Origin: CAMPJU01 sp046566095
GTDB lineage: Bacteria > Pseudomonadota > Gammaproteobacteria > Xanthomonadales > Xanthomonadaceae
Length of the DNA stretch: 31,579 nucleotides
Direction: 5' to 3'
Assembly (NCBI GenBank): GCA_046566095.1
Contig: JBKHXI010000040.1
Span: 1 to 31,579, forward strand
In this document: one piece after another, positions 1-7,395 of the stretch
Position numbering within the stretch: the stretch's first letter is position 1
Layout: every line of letters starts with the position of its first letter
Translations under genes and position numbers: made by a program
Notes under the pieces: model-generated
The model's database searches: none
Told to the model about the DNA's origin: nothing
Seen by the model: the letters and a program-made list of their open reading frames with translations, nothing else

Positions 1-373
1 CCCCACCCAGCCGCCCAGCTGGGACATACAATCCACTTCGGCCACGGCTGGCCCCGTTTTGTTGCCTCGAGAACAACAATTCTGCCGGGTCGGCCGTGGG
101 CCTCTCCCTCAGTTGGGAGAAGAACCAGAAAAAAGCCGGTGCACGCTGCGCACCGGCCCTGGAGAGAGGTTGGAGGCGATCCTGCCTCCGTCGTTCGTCC
201 CTGCGATGGCCTTCCATTCTCCGCATGCAGGGTGACGGTGCCGTGACAGCCGCCCCGGATTCCGGGGGGACGCGCCGCCGCGGCGGCGCGCCCCATCCGC
301 CGCCGGCCGTCGCCTTCACCGCGCCGGCCGCACCGGCTGCTAGCCTGCGCGCAGCCTCCGCCCACCCTCCCCG
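1..373. other. non-coding stretch before the lipid kinase gene
   Basis: I find no convincing protein gene here. The reading frames present are Arg/Pro-rich and look like chance GC-rich frames. The stretch holds a minus-strand intrinsic terminator (129-157), a second small hairpin at 172-189 (GGAGGC and GCCTCC arms around a 6-nt loop) and an AT-richer patch at 55-80 that can fold on itself (TTGTT/AACAA). The left neighbour lies outside the window. Confidence 0.6.
129..157 (-). terminator. intrinsic terminator, minus strand
   Basis: Read on the minus strand, an 8-bp perfect stem (GCCGGTGC / GCACCGGC) with a 7-nt loop is followed directly by six T residues. This is the standard layout of a Rho-independent terminator. 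The plus-strand side has no T tract, so it works leftward only. No minus-strand protein gene lies to its right before the plus-strand lipid kinase, so the transcript it ends is unidentified. It could be a small RNA from 158-373 or read-through antisense to the kinase gene. Confidence 0.6.
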
Positions 374-1354
374 ATGACCGCACCGCGCTGGCGCCTGATC
401 CTCAACGGCAAGTCCGCCGGCGACGACGCCCTGCGCGAGGCGGTGGCGGCCACGCGCGCGGACGGGGTCGCGCTCGACGTGCGGGTGACCTGGGAAGGCG
501 GCGACGCCGAACGCTACGTCGCCGAGGCGATCGTGGACGGCGTCGACACGATCGTGGCCGCCGGCGGCGACGGCACCCTGAGCGAGGTGGCGACCACCCT
601 GGCCTGCCGCCCGGTCGAGGCCGATGCGCTGCCGGCGCTGGCCCTGGTGCCGCTGGGCACCGCCAACGACTTTGCGACCGCGGCGGGCATCCCCGACGAC
701 CCGGTGGCGGCCCTGGCCCTGGTCCGCGCCACCCGCCCCCGGCCGATCGACCTGCTGCGGATCGAATGCGGCGCGGCCGGCGCGCGCGGCCGGTCGCACT
801 GGTGCGCCAACCTGGCCAGCGGCGGTTTCGGCACCCAGGTCACGGTCGAGACCGACGAGGGCCTGAAGAAGATGCTCGGCGGGCTTGCCTACCTGGTCAC
901 CGGCATCGCCCGGCTCGGCCGGATCGAACCGATCCGGGCCCGCATCCACGGCCCGGAGTTCGACTGGAGCGGCGACTTCATCGCCCTGGGCATCGGCAAC
1001 GGCCGCCAGGCCGGCGGCGGCCAGGTGCTGTGCCCGGAGGCGCTGGTCGACGACGACCTGCTGGAGCTGACCATCGTGCCCGAGCTGTCGGGGGAGGTCG
1101 GCGCCACCGTCGCCACCCTGGTCGCCGAGGGCCGGCAGGCCGCGTTGGAGCGGGTGGCGGTGCGCGCGCGCCTGCCGTGGCTGGAGATCGAGGCGCCCGA
1201 ACCGTTCGCGCTCAATCTCGACGGCGAGCCGCTCGAATCGACCCGCTTCCACGTCGATTGCGTCGCCGGCCGCGTGCGCATGCACCTGCCTGCGGACTGC
1301 CCGCTGCTGCGGAAAAATGCGCGTGCTCCCGCCGACCCCGCCCACCCCCTGTAG
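374..1354 (+). CDS. yegS: YegS-like lipid kinase (diacylglycerol/lipid kinase family)
   Basis: The protein (326 aa) is a member of the DAGK-catalytic-domain family that includes E. coli YegS. That family transfers ATP phosphate to a lipid such as phosphatidylglycerol or diacylglycerol at the inner face of the membrane. Visible hallmarks are the nucleotide-binding motif GGDGT at residues 64-68 followed by LSEVATTL, and the PLGTANDFA motif near residue 95. The ATG at 374 puts the start 10 residues before the first conserved beta strand (LILNGKSAG); no clear Shine-Dalgarno sequence precedes it. It is somewhat longer than E. coli YegS (about 300 aa). The last residues (ADPAHPL) are low-complexity, and the TAG stop is the TAG of a GTAG-headed repeat, so the C-terminus may have been reset by repeat insertion. 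The natural lipid substrate cannot be told from sequence. Confidence 0.93.
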   Translation: MTAPRWRLILNGKSAGDDALREAVAATRADGVALDVRVTWEGGDAERYVAEAIVDGVDTIVAAGGDGTLSEVATTLACRPVEADALPALALVPLGTANDFATAAGIPDDPVAALALVRATRPRPIDLLRIECGAAGARGRSHWCANLASGGFGTQVTVETDEGLKKMLGGLAYLVTGIARLGRIEPIRARIHGPEFDWSGDFIALGIGNGRQAGGGQVLCPEALVDDDLLELTIVPELSGEVGATVATLVAEGRQAALERVAVRARLPWLEIEAPEPFALNLDGEPLESTRFHVDCVAGRVRMHLPADCPLLRKNARAPADPAHPL

Positions 1355-1500
1355 GAGGGGCTTCAGCCCCGACCCCGCGCCCCCCCCCTACAACGGGTCC
1401 CGCAAAGACCCTCCTGGCCTGTGGAAGAGCCGCTGCAGTCGCGACCACGCTGTGTTCGCCGGAGCGTGTCGCGGGTCGGGGCTGAAGCCCCTCCTGCAGG
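1351..1500. repeat. GTAG-headed REP-like repeats, inverted pair plus a decayed copy
   Basis: A copy in plus orientation at 1351-1376 (GTAGGAGGGGCTTCAGCCCC core) faces a copy in minus orientation at 1473-1500 with the same core and a slightly decayed head (CTGCAG side). Between them, 1420-1444 looks like a degenerate third copy with the GCCGC variant of the stem. Each copy is itself a short stem-loop (GGGGCT-TC-AGCCCC). They match the style of Stenotrophomonas GTAG (SMAG) REP elements; assignment to that family is from memory. The same repeat type recurs at 3869, 6840, 9066 and 21039. Confidence 0.85.
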
Positions 1501-1542
1501 CTCCACTCGCGCGTTGCCGCCGGACCGGCTACAGTCGCGCCC

Positions 1543-1689
1543 ATGGACGCCCGGGCGCACCCGCTTTCCCGCATGGCAGACGCCGCTTGGCGATGGTGGC
1601 ATTGCGCCGCCGCCACCGCCCCGTCGCCCCTGCAGGACCTGCCCCATGACGTCGCCCGACGCCGCCACGCCCAAACCCGCCGCCGCTGA
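1543..1689 (+). CDS. possible Trp-rich leader peptide upstream of trpE
   Basis: A 48-codon frame begins ATG at 1543, with a second ATG at 1573. It contains three Trp codons within four (TGG CGA TGG TGG, 1588-1599; peptide ...ADAAWRWWHC...), the hallmark of trp leader peptides. The Trp codons sit in the 5' arm of a potential hairpin (GGTGGC 1595-1600 with GCCACC 1612-1617, extended by GGC/GCC). The frame continues past the trpE start codon and stops at 1687-1689, overlapping trpE by 44 nt, so coupling of translation is also conceivable. Against it: neither ATG has a clear ribosome binding site, and I see no terminator hairpin with a U tract between the Trp codons and trpE. It may be chance. 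Confidence 0.33.
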   Translation: MDARAHPLSRMADAAWRWWHCAAATAPSPLQDLPHDVARRRHAQTRRR

Positions 1690-3226
1690 CCCCGCCGCCG
1701 CCGCGGGCGCCGCCACGGGCGCCGCGCCCGGCCCGCACACCGCCTCCCAGTCCGACGCGCAGGCGCGCTTCCAGCGCCTGGCCGGCGAAGGCCATACCCG
1801 GATCCCGGTCGTGCGCGAGGTGCTGTCGGACCTGGACACGCCGCTGTCGGTCTACCTCAAGCTCGCCGACGGCCCGCACACCTACCTGTTCGAGTCGGTC
1901 GAGGGCGGCGAGCGCTTCGGCCGCTACTCGATCATCGGCCTGCCGGCCCGGCGCGTGTACGCCTTCATCGGCCACACCCTGGTGGTGAGCGAGGACGGCG
2001 AGCTGGTGGAGACCCGCGAGGTCGAGGACCCGTTCGCCGAGGTCGAGCGCCTGCGCACCCGCCACCGGGTGCCGCAGCTGGAGGAACTGCCCGGTTTCTC
2101 CGGCGGCCTGGTCGGCTGGTTCGGCTTCGAGTGCGTGGGCTACATCGAGCCGCGCCTGGCCGCGCAGCCGCTGCCGGACGAGCTGGGCACGCCCGAGATC
2201 CTGCTGATGGAGAGCGACGAGGTCGCGGTGTTCGACAACCTGCGCGGCCGGCTGTCGCTGGTGGTGCACGCCGATCCGCGCCAGCCGCACGCCTGGGCGC
2301 GCGCCAACCGCCGCCTCGACCAGCTGGTGCACCGGCTGCGCCACGGCGGCGCGCCCTATCCCGAGCCGCTCGGCCGCGCCGGGCTGGACGAGGCCGACTT
2401 CGTCAGCGGCTTCACCCGCGAGGGCTTCATCGACGCGGTGGAGAAGTCGAAGGAATACATCCGTGCCGGCGACGTGTTCCAGGTGGTGCTCAGCCAGCGC
2501 CTGTCGGTGCCGTTCTCTGCGCGCCCGGTCGACGTCTACCGCGCGCTGCGCGCGCTGAATCCGTCGCCCTACATGTACTTCCTGGACCTGGGGGAGATGC
2601 AGGTGGTCGGCAGCTCGCCGGAGATCCTGGTGCGGCTGCAGGGCGGCGAGGTCACGGTACGCCCGATCGCCGGCACCCGACCGCGCGGCGCCACGCCGGA
2701 AGCCGACGCCGCGCTCGAGGCCGAACTGCTGGCCGACCCCAAGGAGCGCGCCGAGCACCTGATGCTGATCGACCTGGGCCGCAACGACGTCGGCCGGGTG
2801 TCCGAGCCCGGCAGCGTGCGCGTCGGCGAGCAGTTCGTGGTCGAGCGCTACAGCCACGTCATGCACATCGTCAGCGAGGTCACCGGCACCTTGAAGCCGG
2901 GCATGAGCTACGCCGACGTGCTGCGCGCCACCTTCCCCGCTGGCACCGTGTCCGGCGCGCCCAAGATCCGCGCGCTGGAGATCATCCGCGAGCTCGAACC
3001 GGTGCGCCGCAACCTGTACGCCGGCGCCATCGGCTACATCGGCTGGCACGGCGACGCCGACACCGCCATCGCCATCCGCACCGCGGTCATCCAGGACGGC
3101 CGCCTGCACGTACAGGCAGGCGCCGGCATCGTCCACGACTCGGACCCGCAGCGCGAATGGGACGAGACCATGAACAAGGGCCGCGCCCTGTTCCGCGCCG
3201 TGTCCGAAGCGGCAAGGGGCCTGTGA
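1646..3226 (+). CDS. trpE: anthranilate synthase component I
   Basis: The protein (526 aa) converts chorismate to anthranilate using ammonia from TrpG, the first committed step of tryptophan synthesis. Conserved chorismate-binding segments are all present: SSPEILVR, RPIAGTRPRG, FPAGTVSGAPK, GAIGYIGW and the C-terminal QAGAGIVHDSDP. The N-terminal FESVEGGERFGRYS block corresponds to the region that binds Trp for feedback inhibition. I chose ATG 1646 because CAGGA lies 8 nt upstream and no ATG, GTG or TTG lies in frame between it and the conserved core. This leaves about 45 N-terminal residues that are Pro/Ala/Thr-rich and not part of the usual fold (many family members are near 490-500 aa). 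trpG starts 1 nt after the stop, so the pair is surely cotranscribed. A possible Trp-rich leader ORF overlaps the start. Confidence 0.97.
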   Translation: MTSPDAATPKPAAADPAAAAGAATGAAPGPHTASQSDAQARFQRLAGEGHTRIPVVREVLSDLDTPLSVYLKLADGPHTYLFESVEGGERFGRYSIIGLPARRVYAFIGHTLVVSEDGELVETREVEDPFAEVERLRTRHRVPQLEELPGFSGGLVGWFGFECVGYIEPRLAAQPLPDELGTPEILLMESDEVAVFDNLRGRLSLVVHADPRQPHAWARANRRLDQLVHRLRHGGAPYPEPLGRAGLDEADFVSGFTREGFIDAVEKSKEYIRAGDVFQVVLSQRLSVPFSARPVDVYRALRALNPSPYMYFLDLGEMQVVGSSPEILVRLQGGEVTVRPIAGTRPRGATPEADAALEAELLADPKERAEHLMLIDLGRNDVGRVSEPGSVRVGEQFVVERYSHVMHIVSEVTGTLKPGMSYADVLRATFPAGTVSGAPKIRALEIIRELEPVRRNLYAGAIGYIGWHGDADTAIAIRTAVIQDGRLHVQAGAGIVHDSDPQREWDETMNKGRALFRAVSEAARGL

Positions 3227-3227
3227 C

Positions 3228-3860
3228 ATGGTGCTGATGATCGACAACTACGACAGCTTCACCTTCAATCTCGTGCAGTACCTGCAGGTACTGGGGGCCG
3301 AGGTCGAGGTGGTGCGCAACGACGCGCTGTCGGTCGACGAGATCGCGCGCATGGCGCCGGAGAAGATCGTGATCTCGCCGGGGCCGTGCACGCCGAACGA
3401 GGCCGGGGTGTGCGTGGACCTGGTGCGCGAACTGGGGCCACGGATCCCGATCCTGGGGGTGTGCCTGGGCCACCAGGCGATCGGCCAGGCCTACGGCGGG
3501 CAGGTGGTGCGGGCGCGGCAGATCATGCACGGCAAGACCTCGCGCATCCGCCATCGCGGGCAGGGCGTGTTCGCCGGCCTGCCGGACCATTACGAGGCCA
3601 CCCGCTATCACTCGCTGGTGGTCGCCCGCGACACGCTGCCGGACTGCCTGGAGGTCACCGCCTGGACCGAACGCAGCGACGACGGCGTGCCAGGATCCGG
3701 CGACACCGGTTTCGACCAGCCCGCATCCGGCAACCCCGTGTTCGACGAGATCATGGGCCTGCGCCACCGCGAGCACCCGGTCGAGGGCGTGCAGTTCCAC
3801 CCCGAATCCATCCTCAGCGAGCACGGCCATGCGCTGCTGCAGAATTTCCTGTCGCGCTGA
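3228..3860 (+). CDS. trpG: anthranilate synthase component II (glutamine amidotransferase)
   Basis: This class I glutamine amidotransferase (210 aa) hydrolyses glutamine and channels ammonia to TrpE. The triad is visible: nucleophile Cys79 in GVCLGHQ, and His191/Glu193 in FHPES. The N-terminal MIDNYDSFTFNLVQYL and the oxyanion segment SPGPCTPNEAG are typical. Compared with the usual 190-197 aa, there is an extra segment of about 17 residues (about 154-170, VPGSGDTGFDQPASGNP; DNA about 3687-3737) between the VTAWTE strand and DEIMGLRH. It is Gly/Pro/Ser-rich, keeps the frame and probably forms a surface loop. There is no trpD fusion. The gene is followed by a 171-nt gap with an inverted repeat pair rather than directly by trpD. 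Confidence 0.97.
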   Translation: MVLMIDNYDSFTFNLVQYLQVLGAEVEVVRNDALSVDEIARMAPEKIVISPGPCTPNEAGVCVDLVRELGPRIPILGVCLGHQAIGQAYGGQVVRARQIMHGKTSRIRHRGQGVFAGLPDHYEATRYHSLVVARDTLPDCLEVTAWTERSDDGVPGSGDTGFDQPASGNPVFDEIMGLRHREHPVEGVQFHPESILSEHGHALLQNFLSR

Positions 3861-3868
3861 GGCCGCGA

Positions 3869-3957
3869 ATCGCGCCCAAGGGGCGCTCCTACGGCATGCG
3901 GCGCATCTGGCACGTTCGGGACGCCACCACCCCGTAGGAGCGCCCCTTGGGCGCGAT
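3869..3957. repeat. perfect inverted pair of GTAG repeats inside the trp operon
   Basis: A 26-nt copy at 3869-3894 (minus orientation) and a 26-nt copy at 3932-3957 (plus orientation) are exact reverse complements, separated by 37 nt. Each contains the GCGCCC/GGGCGC stem of the repeat. In a trpG-trpD read-through RNA they would form a 26-bp perfect duplex, a candidate site for mRNA processing, stabilisation or partial termination. No T tract follows. Confidence 0.9.
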
Positions 3958-4031
3958 GCCGCGCCCGGGATGCGCAGGTCGATCGCGGGCATGGCCCGCT
4001 ACTACGGAATGCTGATGAAGGAGGCCGGCTG

Positions 4032-5063
4032 ATGCCCATCACCCCCCAGGAAGCCCTGCAGCGGACCATCGAGCACCGCGAGATCTTCCACGACGAGATG
4101 GTCGCGCTGATGCGCCAGATCATGCGCGGCGAGGTCTCGCCGGCGATGATCGCGGCGATCCTTACCGGCCTGCGGGTCAAGAAGGAGACGGTGGGCGAGA
4201 TCGCAGGCGCCGCCAGCGTGCTGCGCGAGTTCGCGCGGCCGGTCGAGGTCGCCGACCGCAGCCGCCTGGTCGACATCGTCGGCACCGGCGGCGACGGCGC
4301 CCACACCTTCAACATCTCCACCGCCAGCATGTTCGTGGTCGCCGCCGCCGGCGCGCGGGTGGCCAAGCACGGCAACCGCAGCGTGTCGTCGAAGTCCGGC
4401 AGCGCCGACGTGCTGGAGGCGCTGGGCGCGCGCATCGAGCTGGAACCGGCGCAGGTGGCGCGCTGCATCGACGAGGTCGGCATCGGCTTCATGTTCGCCC
4501 CCGTGCACCACCCGGCGATGAAGGTGGTGGCGCCGGTGCGGCGCGAGATGGGGGTGCGCACCCTGTTCAACATCCTCGGCCCGCTGACCAATCCGGCCGG
4601 TGCCCCGAGCATCCTGATGGGCGTGTTCCATCCGGACCTGGTCGGCATCCAGGTGCGGGTGCTGCAGCGTCTGGGCGCGCAGCGCGCGCTGGTGGTCTGG
4701 GGCCGCGACGGCCTGGACGAGCTTTCGCTGGGCGCGGCCACCCTGGTCGGCGAGCTGCGCGACGGCCAGGTGCGCGAGTACGAGGTGCATCCGGAGGATT
4801 TCGGCATCGCCATGGCCGCTACCCGCAACCTGCGGGTGGACGATGCCGGCCAGTCGCGGGCGATGCTGCTGGACGTGCTCGACGGCAGGCCCGGCCTGTC
4901 GCTGGAGATCGTGGCCCTGAACGCCGGCGCGGCGCTGTACGTGGCCGGCGTCGCCGACTCGATCGCCACCGGCATCGGGCAGGCGCGCGAGGCGATCGCC
5001 TCGGGGGCGGCGCGTGAGCGGCTGGCGCGCTTCGTCGAGACCACCCGGGCGGTGGCGGCATGA
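4032..5063 (+). CDS. trpD: anthranilate phosphoribosyltransferase
   Basis: The protein (343 aa) attaches the phosphoribosyl group of PRPP to anthranilate, the second step of tryptophan synthesis. The PRPP/diphosphate loop GTGGDGAHTFNIST (about residues 86-99) and the KHGNRSVSSKSGSADVLEALG block are intact, as are the magnesium-binding region and the anthranilate-pocket segment HHPAMK...RTLFNILGPLTNPA. The length is normal. ATG 4032 is preceded by a strong AAGGAGG Shine-Dalgarno (about 4018-4024), so translation can start independently of trpG despite the repeat-filled gap. The stop overlaps the trpC start as ATGA. Confidence 0.97.
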   Translation: MPITPQEALQRTIEHREIFHDEMVALMRQIMRGEVSPAMIAAILTGLRVKKETVGEIAGAASVLREFARPVEVADRSRLVDIVGTGGDGAHTFNISTASMFVVAAAGARVAKHGNRSVSSKSGSADVLEALGARIELEPAQVARCIDEVGIGFMFAPVHHPAMKVVAPVRREMGVRTLFNILGPLTNPAGAPSILMGVFHPDLVGIQVRVLQRLGAQRALVVWGRDGLDELSLGAATLVGELRDGQVREYEVHPEDFGIAMAATRNLRVDDAGQSRAMLLDVLDGRPGLSLEIVALNAGAALYVAGVADSIATGIGQAREAIASGAARERLARFVETTRAVAA

Positions 5064-5887
5064 GCGCGCGGCCGACGGTGCCGGACGTGCTGCAGCGGAT
5101 CCTGGCGCGCAAGCGCGAGGAGCTGGCAGCCCGCGCCGCGCGCGTCCCGCTGCGCGAGTTGCACGCGCGCGCCGCCGAGGCGCCGCCGACCCGCGGCTTC
5201 GCGGCCGCGGTGGCGGCGGCGGTGGCGGCCGGCCGGCCGGCGGTGATCGCCGAGGTCAAGAAGGCCAGCCCCTCCAGGGGCGTGATCCGCGCCGACTTCG
5301 ACCCGGCCGCGATCGCCCGCAGCTACGCCGCCGCCGGCGCGACCTGCCTGTCGGTGCTGACCGACGCCGACTTCTTCCAGGGCGCCGACGCGCACCTGCG
5401 CCAGGCGCGCGCCGCCTGCGCGCTGCCGGTGCTGCGCAAGGACTTCACGATCGACGCCTACCAGCTGGCCGAGGCGCGCGCGCTGGGCGCCGACTGCATC
5501 CTGCTGATCGTCGCCGCCCTCGACGACGCGGCGCTGGCCGACCTGTGCGCGCAGGCGCTGGAGTCGGGCCTGGACGTGCTGGTCGAGGCCCACGACGCCG
5601 CCGAGCTGGAACGGGCGCTGCGGCTGCCGGCGACCGGCGGGCGCCTGCCCCTGCTGGGCATCAACAACCGCGACCTGCGCAGCTTCGAAGTCTCGCTCGA
5701 CACCACCCTGGCCCTGCGCGAAGCGGTTCCCGCCGGGCGCATCCTGGTAACCGAGAGCGGGATCGCGGCGCCTGCCGACGTCGCCCGCATGCGCGCGGCC
5801 GGGGTGCACGCCTTCCTCGTCGGCGAGGCCTTCATGCGTGCCGACGATCCCGGCGCCGCCCTGCGGGCGCTGTTCGACGAAGCCTGA
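5060..5887 (+). CDS. trpC: indole-3-glycerol phosphate synthase
   Basis: The protein (275 aa) closes the indole ring, converting CdRP to indole-3-glycerol phosphate. It is a single (beta/alpha)8 barrel without a TrpF fusion. Signature segments are IAEVKKASPSRGVI (catalytic Lys), LSVLTDADFFQG, VLRKDFTIDAYQ (catalytic Lys), LLGINNRDL and VTESGI. The ATG overlaps the trpD stop by 4 nt (ATGA), showing translational coupling. The operon ends here; trpF, trpB and trpA are not in the window, in line with the split trp arrangement known in xanthomonads. Confidence 0.97.
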   Translation: MSARPTVPDVLQRILARKREELAARAARVPLRELHARAAEAPPTRGFAAAVAAAVAAGRPAVIAEVKKASPSRGVIRADFDPAAIARSYAAAGATCLSVLTDADFFQGADAHLRQARAACALPVLRKDFTIDAYQLAEARALGADCILLIVAALDDAALADLCAQALESGLDVLVEAHDAAELERALRLPATGGRLPLLGINNRDLRSFEVSLDTTLALREAVPAGRILVTESGIAAPADVARMRAAGVHAFLVGEAFMRADDPGAALRALFDEA

Positions 5888-6010
5888 GCCCGGCTCGGGG
5901 CACACTGGAAAATACCCTGGGTCGCCACCGGTAGGGCCGTCGCAGCTCGCCGTGCCGGGCGGCGGATGCGATCATGCCGCAGGCGACGCAGGCGGAGGGA
6001 GCGGGCAGGG

Positions 6011-6844
6011 ATGAGTGGAACGCAGGCGGGGCGCGCGGCGCCCGAAGCGGCGCGCACGGCTCCCGGGACGGGGACCGCTGCCGCGGCCCCCGGTGCCGAT
6101 CCCGACTCGATCTACGGCGAGGTCCGCGACGACGCCCCGCTGGTGGTGTTCGACTTCGACCACACCCTCTACGACGGCGATTCCGGCGGCCGCCTGTTCG
6201 CCTGGATGATCCGCCGCGCCTGGTGGCGGGTGCTGCTTGCGGCGCTGATCGCACCCGTGTTCGCGCCGCTGATCGCGTTCCTGCCGACCCGGCGGGTCGG
6301 CATCTCCGGCTTCGTCTGGGCCGGCAGCGTCGGCCTGCGCCGGCGCCGCGACCTCGACGCGCTGATCGACCGCTACGTGCTGCTGCATACCGAGGCGATC
6401 CGCGCGCGCCTGCTGCCGGTGGCGCTCGACGTGCTGCACCGCCACCGCGAGGCCGGCGACCGGGTGGTGGTGGCGACCGGCGCGCCGCCGGAACTGGCGC
6501 GGGCGATCCTGGCCTTCGTCGCCCACGAGGACCTGCCGGTGGTCGGCACCCGGGTCGGCCCGCGCCTGGGCGCGGTGGTGGCGGTGCGCCACTGCCACGC
6601 CGAAATGAAGATGACGATGCTGCGCGAGGCCGGCTTCGCCGCGCCGGTGGCGCGCGCCTATTCCGACAGCGCCGCCGACCTGCCGCTGCTGCGCGCGGCG
6701 GCGCAGCCGGTGGTGGTCAACCCGAAGCCGGGGGCGGTCGCCCTGTTCCGGCGCGCGCTGCCGGAAGGCACGCCGATCCTCAATTGGGGCTGCGCGGACC
6801 GCGCCGGCGACCCGGTCGAACCCGCGCCGCGCGCAGACCCGTAG
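6011..6844 (+). CDS. HAD-family hydrolase, subfamily IB, PgpC-like membrane-associated phosphatase
   Basis: The protein (277 aa) carries HAD motif I as FDFDHTLYDGD (nucleophile Asp48, Asp50), motif II in VVVATGAPPELA and the motif III/IV region as AYSDSAADLPLL. A hydrophobic stretch follows motif I (WWRVLLAALIAPVFAPLIAF). This order resembles E. coli PgpC (YfhB), which dephosphorylates phosphatidylglycerophosphate, but phosphoserine phosphatase-like enzymes share the fold, so the substrate is an inference. I chose ATG 6011 (purine-rich GGGAGCGGGCAGGG upstream); the first 40 residues are Ala/Gly/Thr-rich and outside the domain. The TAG stop (6842-6844) is the TAG of a GTAG repeat head, so the last residues (GDPVEPAPRADP) may be repeat-edge sequence. 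It is transcribed in the trp direction but 123 nt behind trpC. Confidence 0.85.
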   Translation: MSGTQAGRAAPEAARTAPGTGTAAAAPGADPDSIYGEVRDDAPLVVFDFDHTLYDGDSGGRLFAWMIRRAWWRVLLAALIAPVFAPLIAFLPTRRVGISGFVWAGSVGLRRRRDLDALIDRYVLLHTEAIRARLLPVALDVLHRHREAGDRVVVATGAPPELARAILAFVAHEDLPVVGTRVGPRLGAVVAVRHCHAEMKMTMLREAGFAAPVARAYSDSAADLPLLRAAAQPVVVNPKPGAVALFRRALPEGTPILNWGCADRAGDPVEPAPRADP

Positions 6845-6921
6845 GAGCGGGCCTTGCCCGCGATGGCTTCCCCCGTGCCGGCCGGATTCGCGGGGATCGC
6901 GCCCAAGGGGCGCTCCTGCGG
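6840..6921. repeat. GTAG-headed REP-like inverted pair
   Basis: A plus-orientation copy at 6840-6866 (CGTAGGAGCGGGCCTTGCCC core) faces a minus-orientation copy at 6896-6921 of the GCGCCCAAGGGGCGC subtype, whose head has decayed to CTGCGG. The pair lies between the convergent HAD phosphatase and acetyltransferase genes, where a bidirectional barrier to transcription would be useful. The first copy supplies the stop codon of the phosphatase gene. Confidence 0.85.
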
Positions 6922-6933
6922 GAGGCGGTGAGG

Positions 6934-7395
6934 CTAATCGCCCAGGGGCTTGACGAAGCGCCGGCCGCTCTCGGCGAAGCCGCAGCCGCGGTAGAACGCA
7001 TGGGCGCCGGTGCGGTGGCGGCCGCTGCTGATCTCCAGCCGTTCCGCGCCGCCGCTGCGCGCCAGCCGTTCGGCCTCGCGCAGCAGCAGCCGGCCGATGC
7101 CGCGGCCGCGCGCCTGCTCGGCGACCACCAGCGCGGTGATGCGGACGATGTCGGCGCCGCGCGCCAGCGAGTACATGGCGTGCAGCGCCAGCAGCCCGCG
7201 TACCGCCCCGCGCTCCACCGCCAGCAGCAGCGCCTGGCGGCGGTCGCCGGCCACGGCCAGGATCCGCGCCGCCGCCTCGGCGTGGCCGCAGGGATAGCCG
7301 AGCTGGCCCAGCAGTCCGGCGACCTCGTCGCCGTCGGCCGGCACCGCCGCGCGCAGGGCCACGCCCGCCGCGGCCGCGCCGGGCGTGTCCGCCAT
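6934..7395 (-). CDS. GNAT-family N-acetyltransferase
   Basis: This small single-domain acetyltransferase (153 aa) uses acetyl-CoA to acetylate an unknown amine. The acetyl-CoA loop is visible as ARGRGIGRLLL (R/Q-x-x-G-x-G/A pattern), preceded by the beta4 strand IVRITALVV and followed by GAHAFYRGCGF, the usual C-terminal motif B. The initiator ATG shares its A with the clp stop (TGATG), so it is translated as the second gene of a clp operon. Co-translation with the c-di-GMP-responsive regulator is notable but gives no direct clue to the substrate. Confidence 0.88.
   Translation of the reverse strand: MADTPGAAAAGVALRAAVPADGDEVAGLLGQLGYPCGHAEAAARILAVAGDRRQALLLAVERGAVRGLLALHAMYSLARGADIVRITALVVAEQARGRGIGRLLLREAERLARSGGAERLEISSGRHRTGAHAFYRGCGFAESGRRFVKPLGD

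Noticed and set aside
96..377. A 93-codon plus-strand frame before the lipid kinase
   Set aside because: It crosses the terminator hairpin, is Arg/Ala/Pro-rich and ends in the kinase start; no ribosome binding site or family resemblance.
3829..4032. A small plus-strand frame bridging trpG and trpD
   Set aside because: It is encoded mainly by the two repeat copies, which vary elsewhere without frame constraint.
3608..5905. A 765-codon minus-strand frame opposite trpG, trpD and trpC
   Set aside because: It is antisense to three well-supported trp genes and crosses the repeat pair; composition is typical of GC shadow frames.
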